Shown: positions 35,876 through 45,001, numbered from the stretch's first letter. The stretch is DNA of 64,000 nt from an uncultured Eubacterium sp. (GCA_910584795.1 CAJUBZ010000007.1:56455-120454); one strand, 5' to 3'. The notes: generated by a model from the letters alone, not told the origin. A program made the numbers and translations.

Positions 35876-36769
35876 ATGCAATCCTTCATGTATCAATTAA
35901 CAATCAACGCACCTCTGGAAAAAGGCTATACGCATGAGCATATAGTTGAAATCATCAGAAGCAACTTCAAAACGATAACGTATTTTTACATGGCTGATGA
36001 AGAAGGTTCTATGCACCATACGCATGTATTTGTTGTATTTGCTTCAAGAGTAAGATTCAGTATGGTCAAGAGATATTTTCCAGAAGCGCACATCGAAAGA
36101 TGCAGGGGGGTAGTATCGGACAACGTAAACTATGTAAAAAAATCTGGTAAATGGAAATTAGATGAAAATAAGCAGGAAAAGAAGATTGAAGGCACATTTG
36201 AAGAATATGGAACACAGTCGCCTGATAGTAAAGGTAAAAGAAGCGATATGTCGGACTTATATCAGATGGTTCTTGACAACATGACAAATGCCGAGATTCT
36301 TGTAATAAATCAGGATTACATTTTACAGATAAATAAGCTTGATAAAATCCGTACAACCATCTTGACGGAAAGATTCAAGGAAACGGTACGGCTTGATTTG
36401 GAAATAACATATATCAGCGGTGCGACAGGCACAGGAAAAACAAGAGGGGTTTTGGAAAGCAACGGGTATTCAAATGTTTACAGGGTTACGGATTATTTGC
36501 ATCCTTTTGATGGATATGCATGTCAGTCTGTAATTTGCTTTGATGAATTTCGTTCTTCACTCAAATTAAAGGAAATGCTTTTGTACTGTGATATATATCC
36601 AATAGAACTACCGGCACGATTTTCTAACAAATACGCATGCTTTAATAAGGTCTATATTGTTTCAAACTGGTCTCTGGAAAAACAATATCCTGAGATTCAG
36701 AAAGAGGATGAAGAATCGTGGAAGGCGTTTCTGCGAAGAATTCATAAAGTGATTCCTATGATAAATTAG
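35876..36769 (+). CDS. CRESS-type replication initiator (HUH endonuclease-SF3 helicase)
   Basis: This 297-residue protein carries rolling-circle motif I (MYQLTIN), motif II HTHVFV and motif III with the tyrosine (NYVKKSGKW), then an SF3 helicase with Walker A GATGTGKTR, Walker B VICFDEFR and motif C VYIVSNWS. This two-domain layout is shared with Rep of circular single-stranded-DNA viruses and of related bacterial plasmids. It would nick the origin and unwind DNA. I prefer ATG 35876, coupled to the leader peptide; TTG 35849 is an alternative. It sits in a decayed integrative element between a restriction-modification operon and xis/int remnants. Confidence 0.88.
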   Translation: MQSFMYQLTINAPLEKGYTHEHIVEIIRSNFKTITYFYMADEEGSMHHTHVFVVFASRVRFSMVKRYFPEAHIERCRGVVSDNVNYVKKSGKWKLDENKQEKKIEGTFEEYGTQSPDSKGKRSDMSDLYQMVLDNMTNAEILVINQDYILQINKLDKIRTTILTERFKETVRLDLEITYISGATGTGKTRGVLESNGYSNVYRVTDYLHPFDGYACQSVICFDEFRSSLKLKEMLLYCDIYPIELPARFSNKYACFNKVYIVSNWSLEKQYPEIQKEDEESWKAFLRRIHKVIPMIN

Positions 36770-36776
36770 GAAATAG

Positions 36777-36977
36777 GACAGAGAAGAAATACCCATCTGG
36801 GAGAAGTATACGCTTAATGTTGAAGAAGCTGCTATATATTACGGTATTGGAATAAAAAGATTGTATGAAATAATTCGAAATAACCCTAATGCAGATTTTT
36901 TACTTGAAATTGGTTCGCACTACAGGATAAAAAGGGTTCTATTTGAAATCTTCCTTAATGAAGCAAAAACAGTATAA
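36777..36977 (+). pseudogene. xis: Tn916-like excisionase reading frame without a start codon
   Basis: The frame encodes about 66 residues: EEIPIWEKYTLNVEEAAIYY, IKRLYEII, HYRIKRVLFEIFL, closely like the Tn916 family excisionase, a winged helix-turn-helix that bends DNA at the ends. An in-frame TAG at 36774 lies directly before it, and no ATG, GTG or TTG occurs before the conserved IPIWEKYTL. It is probably not translated unless a rare start (ATA at 36789) is used. With the broken integrase downstream it marks a decayed Tn916-type module. Confidence 0.75.
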
Positions 36978-37069
36978 TTGACTTTTCTCTATGGCAAAGA
37001 AGACTATTTGATGTTAAAATTATTATCCAAGATAGCCTTCTTTGCTAATTAAAGAAAGGAGACGGAATT

Positions 37070-37342
37070 ATGAGTGAGAAAAGGAGAGATAAAAGAGGAC
37101 GTATTTTACATTACGGCGAAATACAAATGACAGATGGAGGTTATAGATTTAAGTATGTTGATGTAAATGGAAAAGAGAGGGTTGTTTACAGTTGGAGGCT
37201 TGACCACAAATACAAACTACTGCAGTTTGCAGGAGAGAGTGGAGACATTGCAGACCCATGGTATACAGGTAATTTTGATGTAACCTATGGTGATGTAGCA
37301 CGTGGCTGTGAAGGACTGTTAAAACAATTAAATAATGAATAA
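37070..37342 (+). pseudogene. chimera: Tn916-type integrase N-terminus fused to protein tyrosine phosphatase C-terminus
   Basis: Residues 1 to about 44 (SEKRRDKRGRILHYGE, then GGYRFKYVDVNGKERVVYSW) match the arm-binding N-terminal domain of Tn916-family integrases. From about residue 45 (HKYKLLQFAGESGDIADPW, then YTGNFDVTYGDV and GCEGLL) it is the C-terminus of a low-molecular-weight protein tyrosine phosphatase, with the catalytic Asp of DPWYTG but without the CxxxxxR active site. The join is in frame near 37202. Both halves lack their catalytic core, so this is a deletion scar that removed the integrase and the start of the phosphatase. AAAGGAG precedes the ATG, so a 90-residue hybrid could still be made. 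Confidence 0.8.
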
Positions 37343-37346
37343 ATAT

Positions 37347-37392
37347 TGACATATTCCGCAAAAAAATATTTGCGAAATATGTCATTTTCTTT
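37347..37392 (+). terminator. rho-independent terminator
   Basis: TGACATATT and CCGCAAA pair with TTTGCG and AATATGTCA across 37347-37384, followed by TTTTCTTTT. It ends the integrase-phosphatase hybrid and closes the mobile region. Confidence 0.9.
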
Positions 37393-37593
37393 TACAATAT
37401 AACTACGGGTATGCACGGATGAATTAAATATGTACTTTTTGGATTTGTATTAAAAAATGCAAATAATTTAATAAAAAGTGTAAAAGAGTGAAAAATAAAA
37501 AAGAAAGGACGAAATGCAAACATTACTATTTTCACTCTTTACGTTTGCATCTTTCAATATTGTAAATTATATTGAAAAGAAGTGGTAAAAATT

Positions 37594-39234
37594 ATGAAAC
37601 GGTTACAAAAGAGATGGGGGATGAAAAAATTATCAGCAATCGCATGCATTTCCATGCTGCTAATTGTGGTATGTGCCACAGTTGTATTTGGTGCAGATGA
37701 AGCAAAGTTTGTGCCGAAATTATATTCTACAGCATGGGCATTGGTTCCACCGGTAGTAGCTATTGCACTTGCTTTGATTACAAAAGAAGTATACAGTTCA
37801 TTGTTTATCGGAATTTTAGTAGGAGCAGTTCTATATGGGCAGATGGATGTGGAAAGAACAATTATGCACACATTCAATGACGGATTTGTAGGTGTACTTT
37901 CAGATTCATACAATGTTGGAATTATAGTATTTCTAGTTATTCTTGGAGCAATTGTTGCATTGATGAACAATGCAGGGGGCTCGGCGGCATTTGGACGATG
38001 GGCAAGTGACCATATTAAGTCAAGAGTGGGAGCACAGCTGGCAACAATTCTACTTGGTGTAATGATTTTCATTGATGATTATTTTAATTGCTTAACAGTA
38101 GGAAGTGTTATGCGGCCGGTAACAGACAAACATAAGATTTCCCGTGCAAAACTGGCATATTTAATTGATGCCACAGCAGCTCCGATCTGCATCATTGCAC
38201 CAATCTCGTCTTGGGCGGCAGCGGTAAGCGGTTTTGTTAAGGGCGAAGATGGTCTGGCATTGTTTGTGAAAGCTATTCCATATAATTTTTATGCAATTCT
38301 TACGATTGTTATGATGATAGCTATGGCAGTAATGAAAGTTGAATATGGTCCAATGGCAAAGCATGAAAAGAACGCAAAAGCTGGAGATCTGTTTTCAATG
38401 GGAGGTAGAGTACAGGTTTTAGAAGCGACAGAGGAGAATGGCGAGAAAAAGGGTAAAGTTATGGACCTTATAATTCCGATTGCCTGTCTGGTTATCTGCT
38501 GTGTTATTGGTATGGTATATACAGGTGGTATTTTCGAGGGAGCGGGATTTGTTGAGGCATTCTCTAACAGTGACGCATCTGTAGGACTGGCACTTGGCAG
38601 TTTCTTTGGTTTGGTTATCACTATTTTATTATATGTTTGCAGAAGAGTACTGCCATTTAAAAAATGTATGGATTGTCTGGTAGAGGGATTCAAAGCAATG
38701 GTGCCGGCTATTCTTATACTTACAATGGCATGGACATTAAAAGCTATGACGGATTCTCTTGGAGCAAAAGAGTTTGTTGCAGAGGCTATGAAAGCTGCAG
38801 CAGGAGATTTTATGAAATTTCTCCCGGCAATCATCTTCCTTGTTGCTTGTTTCCTGGCATTTGCTACGGGTACATCATGGGGAACATTTGGAATCTTAAT
38901 TCCAATTGTCGTTGCTGTGTTTGAATCAAACATAATTCCGTATGAGTTGATGATTATTTCAATATCAGCATGTATGGCAGGAGCAGTTTGCGGGGATCAT
39001 TGTTCACCGATTTCGGATACCACAATAATGGCGTCAGCGGGAGCAGGGTGTGACCATGTAAATCATGTTTCAACTCAGCTGCCATATGCGATTGTGACAG
39101 CGGTTGTTTCATTCTTTGCATATATTATTGCAGGATTCGTTCAAAGTGCATGGCTTGTACTGCCATTGGCAATCGTAGTAATGATTGGTCTGATTCTGCT
39201 GATTAAATTTGCAATGGGTAATAAAGAAGAGTAG
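37594..39234 (+). CDS. NhaC family Na+/H+ antiporter
   Basis: This 546-residue membrane protein has about 12-13 hydrophobic segments and family motifs MIFIDDYFNCLTVGSVMRP and ATGTSWGTFGILIPI, with SACMAGAVCGDHCSPISDTT near the end. It exchanges sodium for protons, or possibly an organic substrate, across the cell membrane. The N-terminal stretch to residue 30 is hydrophobic like an extra segment or signal. The start is uncertain: ATG 37594 (taken) or 37621. It is transcribed alone after the mobile region. The 37393-37593 gap is AT-rich with no gene seen. Confidence 0.88.
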   Translation: MKRLQKRWGMKKLSAIACISMLLIVVCATVVFGADEAKFVPKLYSTAWALVPPVVAIALALITKEVYSSLFIGILVGAVLYGQMDVERTIMHTFNDGFVGVLSDSYNVGIIVFLVILGAIVALMNNAGGSAAFGRWASDHIKSRVGAQLATILLGVMIFIDDYFNCLTVGSVMRPVTDKHKISRAKLAYLIDATAAPICIIAPISSWAAAVSGFVKGEDGLALFVKAIPYNFYAILTIVMMIAMAVMKVEYGPMAKHEKNAKAGDLFSMGGRVQVLEATEENGEKKGKVMDLIIPIACLVICCVIGMVYTGGIFEGAGFVEAFSNSDASVGLALGSFFGLVITILLYVCRRVLPFKKCMDCLVEGFKAMVPAILILTMAWTLKAMTDSLGAKEFVAEAMKAAAGDFMKFLPAIIFLVACFLAFATGTSWGTFGILIPIVVAVFESNIIPYELMIISISACMAGAVCGDHCSPISDTTIMASAGAGCDHVNHVSTQLPYAIVTAVVSFFAYIIAGFVQSAWLVLPLAIVVMIGLILLIKFAMGNKEE

Positions 39235-39292
39235 CATTGAATTAGGATTGTAAAAATGCAGAACTTTTCACAGAGATTTTATGGAGGACATT

Positions 39293-39556
39293 ATGTTAAC
39301 AATTTATGGAACAAAACAGTGTAGATTTTGTGTAGAGTGTAAATCTGCATTTGATACACAAGGAGTAGAGTATACTTTTGTGGAATTGCTTGATGATTTA
39401 CAGGTATTAAAAAAATTTATCAATGTGCGGGATACAAATCCGGTATATGAGGGAATACAAGGCTCTGGGAAACTGGGCATTCCATTAATTAAAACAGAGG
39501 AGGGAACATATACCAGAGACTGGAAACAGTTTTTGCCGGAAAATTATAAAAACTAA
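39293..39556 (+). CDS. glutaredoxin-like protein
   Basis: This 87-residue thioredoxin-fold protein starts [13 protein letters not shown] with a CxxC-like active site (CRFC at about residues 10-13). The conserved [13 protein letters not shown] (cis-proline loop) follows. It probably reduces disulfides; clostridial cells often lack glutathione, so the partner thiol is unknown. GGAGG lies 5 nt before ATG 39293, chosen over the in-frame ATG 39281. It is 16 nt before mscL. Confidence 0.82.
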   Translation: MLTIYGTKQCRFCVECKSAFDTQGVEYTFVELLDDLQVLKKFINVRDTNPVYEGIQGSGKLGIPLIKTEEGTYTRDWKQFLPENYKN

Positions 39557-39572
39557 CGAGGAGGAACATGAA

Positions 39573-40010
39573 ATGTTAAAAGAATTTAAAGAGTTTGCCA
39601 TAAAAGGCAATATGATTGATTTGGCAGTAGGTGTTATTATCGGTGGTGCATTTAACGGTCTTGTTACATCTTTGGTAGACAATATAATTATGCCGGTAAT
39701 CACCTTACTTACTGGAAAGATTGATTTCAGCAATTTATTTATCGCACTGGATGGTGGAGATTATGCAACGCTGGCAGAGGCACAGAAACAAGGAGCTGCA
39801 ACTTTGAATTATGGTACATTTCTCTCAGGTCTTCTAAACTTTTTGATTATGGCATTTGTTGTTTTTCTAATTGTAAAAGCAATGAATAAGATGAGAAGAA
39901 AAGAAGAACCTGTACCAGTTACTACAAAGGTTTGTCCACACTGCATGTCAGAAATACATATTGATGCAGACAGATGTCCGCATTGTACCAGCCAGCTGGA
40001 TAATAACTAA
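39573..40010 (+). CDS. mscL: large-conductance mechanosensitive channel
   Basis: This 145-residue MscL forms a pentameric pore that opens under membrane tension. The N-terminal [23 protein letters not shown] and the second membrane segment [18 protein letters not shown] are canonical. The C-terminus is unusual: after the charged cluster KMRRKEE it carries a zinc-ribbon-like [18 protein letters not shown], in place of a plain helix. GAGGAGG precedes the ATG. Confidence 0.95.
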   Translation: MLKEFKEFAIKGNMIDLAVGVIIGGAFNGLVTSLVDNIIMPVITLLTGKIDFSNLFIALDGGDYATLAEAQKQGAATLNYGTFLSGLLNFLIMAFVVFLIVKAMNKMRRKEEPVPVTTKVCPHCMSEIHIDADRCPHCTSQLDNN

Positions 40011-40020
40011 AAATAATGGA

Positions 40021-40089
40021 GAGCTGCTCTAAAACATCTTAATTTCCCAAATAAGAAAGGATAGATGTTAGTAAGGCAGTTCTTTTTTA
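40021..40089 (+). terminator. terminator after mscL
   Basis: GAGCTGC (40021-40027) pairs with GCAGTTC (40076-40082), with ACATCT/AGATGT inside, followed by TTTTTT. The long stem is imperfect. Confidence 0.65.
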
Positions 40090-40153
40090 TTTGATTTTTG
40101 CTTTAGATTTTATTAAAATACCAATTAGATAAAAATAAAAATGGAGGAAGAAA

Positions 40154-41278
40154 ATGAACGGAAAAAAATTAGGCTTTGGTCTTATGAGACTGCCATTGAT
40201 TGCAGAAAATGATGCAGGAGATGTTGATATTGAAGAAATGTCAAAAATGGTCGACACATTTTTGGAAAGAGGTTTTACATATTTTGATACTGCATGGATG
40301 TATTGTGGATTTAAGAGCGAAGATGCTACGAAAGAAGCACTGGTAAAACGTCATCCAAGAGAGAGTTTTACACTGGCAGACAAATTACATGGAGGTTTCT
40401 TTAATAATTTAGAAGAGGCAGATAATATCTTTAATGAACAACTCAGGAAAACCGGTGTAGAGTACTTTGATTACTATTTGCTTCATGATGTTGGCTTAGA
40501 TCATTATAAGAAATACACAGAATTAGGCTGCTTTGAGTGGCTGGTAGATAAAAAGAAACAGGGACTGGTAAAAAATATTGGTTTTTCTTATCATGATAAT
40601 GCAGAATTATTAGACAAAGTCTTGTCAGAGCATCCTGAGATTGAGTTTGTACAGCTACAGATTAATTATCTTGACTGGGACAGCGAGGGAGTGCAATCTA
40701 GAAAATGTTACGAAGTAGCTACAAAGCATGGTGTACCTGTTATTGTAATGGAACCGGTAAAAGGAGGAACACTGGCGAATGTACCGGCATCTGTAGAAGA
40801 ACATTTTAAGGCACACAATTCAGAAATGTCTGTTCCATCATGGGCGATTCGTTTTGCTGCCAGTCTTGATAATGTAATGATGGTTCTCAGTGGAATGAGT
40901 AATATGGAACAATTGCTGGACAATACAGACTATATGATGGATTTTAAACCATTGAATCAGGAGGAATTAAAGGTAGTACAGGATGCTGTGGATATATTAA
41001 ATGCAAATATTGAAATTCCATGTACAGGATGCTCTTATTGTACAGAAGGATGTCCAAAGAAAATTGCGATTCCGAAATATTTCTCATTATATAATGCAGA
41101 TAAGCAGGAAGTAAAAGAAAAAGGCTGGACACCTCAAGGGGAATACTATGACAGATTGACAGGAATATTTGGTAAAGCAAGTGATTGTATTGCTTGTGGT
41201 AAATGCGAGAAAATCTGTCCGCAGAACCTTCCAATTATTGAAGACTTGAAAAAAGTTGCAGAATATTTTGGAAAATAA
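40154..41278 (+). CDS. aldo/keto reductase with C-terminal ferredoxin domain
   Basis: This 374-residue protein has an aldo/keto reductase barrel ([29 protein letters not shown] near residues 5-120), then a ferredoxin-like end with [13 protein letters not shown] and [13 protein letters not shown], each suited to a [4Fe-4S] cluster. Such fused proteins are common in anaerobes and probably reduce an aldehyde or quinone using ferredoxin electrons; the substrate is unknown. GGAGG precedes the ATG. It is convergent with the oxidoreductase operon, with which it shares a terminator. Confidence 0.92.
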   Translation: MNGKKLGFGLMRLPLIAENDAGDVDIEEMSKMVDTFLERGFTYFDTAWMYCGFKSEDATKEALVKRHPRESFTLADKLHGGFFNNLEEADNIFNEQLRKTGVEYFDYYLLHDVGLDHYKKYTELGCFEWLVDKKKQGLVKNIGFSYHDNAELLDKVLSEHPEIEFVQLQINYLDWDSEGVQSRKCYEVATKHGVPVIVMEPVKGGTLANVPASVEEHFKAHNSEMSVPSWAIRFAASLDNVMMVLSGMSNMEQLLDNTDYMMDFKPLNQEELKVVQDAVDILNANIEIPCTGCSYCTEGCPKKIAIPKYFSLYNADKQEVKEKGWTPQGEYYDRLTGIFGKASDCIACGKCEKICPQNLPIIEDLKKVAEYFGK

Positions 41279-41289
41279 ATAGAATATAT

Positions 41290-41328
41290 AAAACTCCAGG
41301 CAGAAAATTTAAGACCGCCTGGAGTTTT
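41290..41328. terminator. bidirectional terminator
   Basis: AAAACTCCAGGC (41290-41301) pairs with GCCTGGAGTTTT (41317-41328). The A- and T-rich outer ends serve both converging operons. Confidence 0.9.
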
Positions 41329-41331
41329 GCA

Positions 41332-43542
41332 TTATAAATATTCATTTTCAGACTTTACAATCAGTTTTTGAAATCTTCTGTCGATTTCGTCTTGCAATTC
41401 TGAAACAATATCATTGTATTCCTCTTTTATTAAATGCTTTGTTCTTCCCATCATTCCAAGCCACTTTTCAACAGAAATTGCTTTGTCAGAAGCTTTCGGA
41501 TTATAGTTTAATTTTGTTTTGCCTTGTTCCACTTCATAGAGTGGGAAGTAACAGCAGTCTACAGCAGCTTCAATTACTTTACGTTCCGTGGCCGGATTAT
41601 CATTCCAGTTGAGAGGACAGGAAGATAGAGCTTTTACATAAGCAGTGCCATGGTGTTTCGCATAATAGGCAGCCTTTGCAGCTTTTTTCATAAAGTCTAC
41701 AGGATTGGATTCTGCCACTGTCGCAACATAAGGAATATTTGCAGCCGCCATAATTTGTGCCATATCTTTGTGGAAAAACGTCTTACCAAACTGTTCCTTT
41801 CCAATATGGGAAGTAGAACTTTTGGCACCTTTTGGAGTGGAATAAGATAACTGATATCCGGTATTCATGTACCCACCGTTGTCATATTCAAAAATAATAA
41901 GTTTATGGCCGCGGAGAGCTGTTCCAAGAGCAGAACCCATGCCGATATCCATTCCACCATCACCACTGACCATGATAAATACAATATCTCCTTTTGGGAT
42001 TTCACCTTTTTCCTGTTTTCGGTGGCACACTTCAACAATACCGCTCAGGGTGGCAGCACCATTTTGAAATAAATTGTGTACATATGGTACTTTGAAACTT
42101 GTTTTCGGATAAGCTGTGGTGACAATCATACCACAACCTGTCTGGAACAGTAAAACAACCGGATCTTCAATAACACGCATTAATAAGTTTAGATTTACGA
42201 TAATACCACAACCCGGGCAGGCACCATGACCTGGTGCAATACGCTTTGGCATAGCGGTTGTGGCATTGATCGTTGCCCCGCTGACATTTAAAGAATCTTC
42301 TTGTTTTGTAACATTTGTGATTCCGAGTTTTGTTTTTTCTGATGTTAGAGGATTAAAGAAGTTTTCACGATGTTCATCCGGAATTCCGGGAGTTGTACCA
42401 TAATAAACAAGTTTGTTGTTTTCACTGTGAAACATTTTTATTGCATCTTCCACATAGAAATCTTTTCCGCCAAGACCATAGATAATAGATGAAATTTTTG
42501 TGGTACATCCGTATTTCTGTAATGCCGCACGAATTTCTATAGAAAGATTTCCGCCAATGGCACCGTAACTATCCTGTCTGTCAGCAATGATAATTTTCTT
42601 AGCTTCTTTTAATTGTTCATAGATATCTTTGGAAGGAAAAGGTCTGAGCATGGTAAGCGTCAGGACACCGACCTTTTCTCCCTGCTTTCGCAGGTGGTCT
42701 ACCGCGACCATCGCAGTGTCAAAAGAAGAGCCAAGAAGAACAAGAATCGTTTCGGCATCTTCACAGCAATAAGTTTCCCATGTTTTATATTTTCGTCCGG
42801 ATATCTTTTCATACTCATTGAATAACTCAGGTAGTACCTTAGAGACCTTGCCCATTGCCAAATGAAGTTGATAACGATTATTAATTAAATCAGGTTCGTT
42901 CATGTAAGAGCCTACGGTGATAGGGTTTTCCAGATCAAGTAAAGGGTACGCTTCTCTTTTTTTACCGATATATTTTCGAACCACATCATCATTGGAAAAG
43001 CGATAGCAGCTACGCTTCTGGTGGCTGGTAAAGAAACCGTCAAAAGCCACTGCCACAGGAAGATTTACCAATTCTCCCAGCTTTAAGGCGATTAAATTAA
43101 AATCATATACCTGCTGTACACTGTGAGCAAAAAAGATAGGCCATCCACAGTTTAACAGAAACATGATATCGCTGTGGTCTCCTTTAATGGATAATGGACC
43201 TGATACGGTACGGCATGCTACATTCATCACCATAGGATATCTGGTTCCGGACTGTACCGGAAATTGTTCTAAAGCATACAACAGTCCGTTGGCACTGGTA
43301 GCATTGAAAACTCTCCCTCCGGATACAGAAGCACCATAGCAGATTCCTGCGGCACTGTGTTCTCCTTCAGCAGCAATCATTACAATGTCTGTTTTTCCCT
43401 GAGCTTTCATTAAATCAAGATTTTCAGCAATTTGTGTGGAAGGTGTTATAGGATAGTAACCCATCACATCATATCCAATCTGCTTTACAGCAATCGCAGC
43501 AATTTCATTGCCCGATGCAAATTCCAGTTCCTGAGTTTCCAT
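41332..43542 (-). CDS. 2-oxoacid:ferredoxin oxidoreductase, fused alpha-beta subunits
   Basis: This 736-residue protein joins the alpha (pyrimidine-binding, GNEIAAIAVKQIGYDVMGYYPITPS) and beta (TPP-binding, GACPGCGIIVNLNLL and GDGGMDIGM with a later Asn) parts of a pyruvate/2-oxoacid oxidoreductase. With the gamma-delta subunit encoded upstream it oxidises a 2-oxoacid to acyl-CoA, reducing ferredoxin. Whether the substrate is pyruvate, 2-oxoisovalerate or another acid cannot be read from the motifs. Its ATG overlaps the upstream stop (TAATG), so translation is coupled. Confidence 0.92.
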   Translation of the reverse strand: METQELEFASGNEIAAIAVKQIGYDVMGYYPITPSTQIAENLDLMKAQGKTDIVMIAAEGEHSAAGICYGASVSGGRVFNATSANGLLYALEQFPVQSGTRYPMVMNVACRTVSGPLSIKGDHSDIMFLLNCGWPIFFAHSVQQVYDFNLIALKLGELVNLPVAVAFDGFFTSHQKRSCYRFSNDDVVRKYIGKKREAYPLLDLENPITVGSYMNEPDLINNRYQLHLAMGKVSKVLPELFNEYEKISGRKYKTWETYCCEDAETILVLLGSSFDTAMVAVDHLRKQGEKVGVLTLTMLRPFPSKDIYEQLKEAKKIIIADRQDSYGAIGGNLSIEIRAALQKYGCTTKISSIIYGLGGKDFYVEDAIKMFHSENNKLVYYGTTPGIPDEHRENFFNPLTSEKTKLGITNVTKQEDSLNVSGATINATTAMPKRIAPGHGACPGCGIIVNLNLLMRVIEDPVVLLFQTGCGMIVTTAYPKTSFKVPYVHNLFQNGAATLSGIVEVCHRKQEKGEIPKGDIVFIMVSGDGGMDIGMGSALGTALRGHKLIIFEYDNGGYMNTGYQLSYSTPKGAKSSTSHIGKEQFGKTFFHKDMAQIMAAANIPYVATVAESNPVDFMKKAAKAAYYAKHHGTAYVKALSSCPLNWNDNPATERKVIEAAVDCCYFPLYEVEQGKTKLNYNPKASDKAISVEKWLGMMGRTKHLIKEEYNDIVSELQDEIDRRFQKLIVKSENEYL

Positions 43543-44666
43543 TATACTTCACCACCTTCTATACGTTTTTCTGTTAAATAAGATTCTGAGGTAATGTATC
43601 CGTCTGATCCGGATTTCTCATAATAGTCGGGAGTTCTGATTAAATCTTTATTTGGCACAAAGTAAGGTTTTCTGTCATAGTTTTCTTCTAAATCTCTCAC
43701 TAGAGCGTGTGTAGGGCAGACTGAGACACACCGCAGACAGCCTTTACAGTGAAAATAATCAAGCCCTTTATTTACCATCATCTCTCTGCCACGGTATTCT
43801 CCAGGTTCAAATTGAAAAACCATGTCAGGGCAGGTGCTGTCGCATAACCCGCAATTGATACATTTTTCGGGAATAAAAATAGGAATATATCCTTGTCTGG
43901 ATGGGGATAAATCATTAACGACACTGTTTCCAAAATTTAAGTTAATGCCGCCCATTGGGGCTGTTTCATAGCCAAGGGTGCCCTGTTTATATTTTTGGCT
44001 GATATCACTCTCTTTATTTCGTTTATGTTCGGAAACAGAGATTTCCCCACAGTCTATTGAACTTGTTTCCTCATATCCGCGTTTAATTCCTTCCAGATTA
44101 CCTTTCAATGCCTGTGGATATTTCTTACCCAAAGTGTTACTGCATATTTCATTCATATCTTCTAATTTTACGAACCCCATAGCTTTAGCCATAGCTCCCA
44201 TCATTACAACATTAATGCGTGATTTCGTTTCCATGGCAATTTTTTGTGCGTGGATACAAATAATTTTTCGGGCAGATATATTGTTATGGGTTATATAGTG
44301 TTCCATAATGTCTTTTGGTGAAACATTTGTGTTGATAATAATTGTGGTGTCTTTCCCGCAGCCATCAAAAATGTCAGTATTCTGCATTAGAGCCTGATGA
44401 AAAATACAAAGAATATGTGGATGCGTTACTGGAGAATGTACACGAATATCATTATCCGGGTCGCTATATCGAATAAATGCTTTTACCGGAGTTCCTGTTT
44501 TTTCTGAACCATAACTGGAAAAGCTGGCACTATTAAGTCCAAGGTATTTAATTCCAAGCTCACCCATCATTTTTCCACATAAATTAGCTCCCAGTCCGCC
44601 GATACTTTCAATACGTATTTCATAATAGCCATTATCGTTTTGTAAAGGTAGTTTTGTTTCTTTCAT
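43542..44666 (-). CDS. 2-oxoacid:ferredoxin oxidoreductase, fused gamma-delta subunits
   Basis: This 374-residue protein fuses a gamma subunit (IRIESIGGLGANLCGKMMGE and the following domain) to a delta ferredoxin part with two clusters, CINCGLCDSTCP and CKGCLRCVSVCP. The delta clusters pass electrons to external ferredoxin. I chose ATG 44666 (MKETKLPLQND) with AAAGGA 9 nt upstream. It lies between the rubredoxin gene and the alpha-beta gene with almost no spacing, and with them forms a clear three-gene operon. Confidence 0.92.
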   Translation of the reverse strand: MKETKLPLQNDNGYYEIRIESIGGLGANLCGKMMGELGIKYLGLNSASFSSYGSEKTGTPVKAFIRYSDPDNDIRVHSPVTHPHILCIFHQALMQNTDIFDGCGKDTTIIINTNVSPKDIMEHYITHNNISARKIICIHAQKIAMETKSRINVVMMGAMAKAMGFVKLEDMNEICSNTLGKKYPQALKGNLEGIKRGYEETSSIDCGEISVSEHKRNKESDISQKYKQGTLGYETAPMGGINLNFGNSVVNDLSPSRQGYIPIFIPEKCINCGLCDSTCPDMVFQFEPGEYRGREMMVNKGLDYFHCKGCLRCVSVCPTHALVRDLEENYDRKPYFVPNKDLIRTPDYYEKSGSDGYITSESYLTEKRIEGGEV

Positions 44667-44670
44667 AGAT

Positions 44671-44826
44671 TTATTCCTTTTCAAAATACTCTTTTCCTAC
44701 ACCGCACAGAGGGCATAAATAGTCTTCAGGAACGTCTTCCCATTTTGTATCTGGTGCGATTCCACTATCAGGATCGCCTAATTCTTCGTCATATATATAG
44801 TTACAAACAGTACAGATATATTTCAT
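44671..44826 (-). CDS. rubredoxin
   Basis: This 51-residue protein is a rubredoxin, with [19 protein letters not shown] and [12 protein letters not shown] giving the four cysteines for a single iron. GAGGTG lies before the ATG. Its stop is 4 nt from the start of the gamma-delta subunit gene, so it probably shuttles electrons for, or protects, the oxygen-sensitive oxidoreductase. A minus-strand promoter may lie at the edge of the palindromic element at 44862-45001. Confidence 0.95.
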   Translation of the reverse strand: MKYICTVCNYIYDEELGDPDSGIAPDTKWEDVPEDYLCPLCGVGKEYFEKE

Positions 44827-44861
44827 TTTACACCTCACAATAACCTAAATTTTCATGATAC

Positions 44862-45001
44862 AACAGTTCAGCCATCAGCTCAAATCCGCTTCGCTTCTTT
44901 TCGCTGTTATAGCTCACCATATACAAAAAAATGCAGGAATTCAAAGTCCTGTAAACAGTCCTTGTGAATCCCAGCATTTTTTTGTGCATGGCTGAACTGT
45001 T
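44862..45001 (+). repeat. palindromic element with variable stem, copy 2
   Basis: This 140-bp element has the same 14-bp terminal inverted repeat as copy 1 (44862-44875 with 44988-45001), CAGCTC, AAATCC, TTCGCTGT, the TCACCATAT linker and the apex CCTGTAAACAGTC. The long hairpin (44924-44952 with 44955-44984) has a different sequence from copy 1, yet the arms remain complementary, with a CAAAAAAATGC base. It lies between the divergent rubredoxin and MoxR genes. No target-site duplication is seen. Confidence 0.85.

Noticed and set aside
37554..38072. Long minus-strand frame opposite the NhaC antiporter
   Set aside because: It is antisense to a clear membrane protein with conserved motifs and has no ribosome site.
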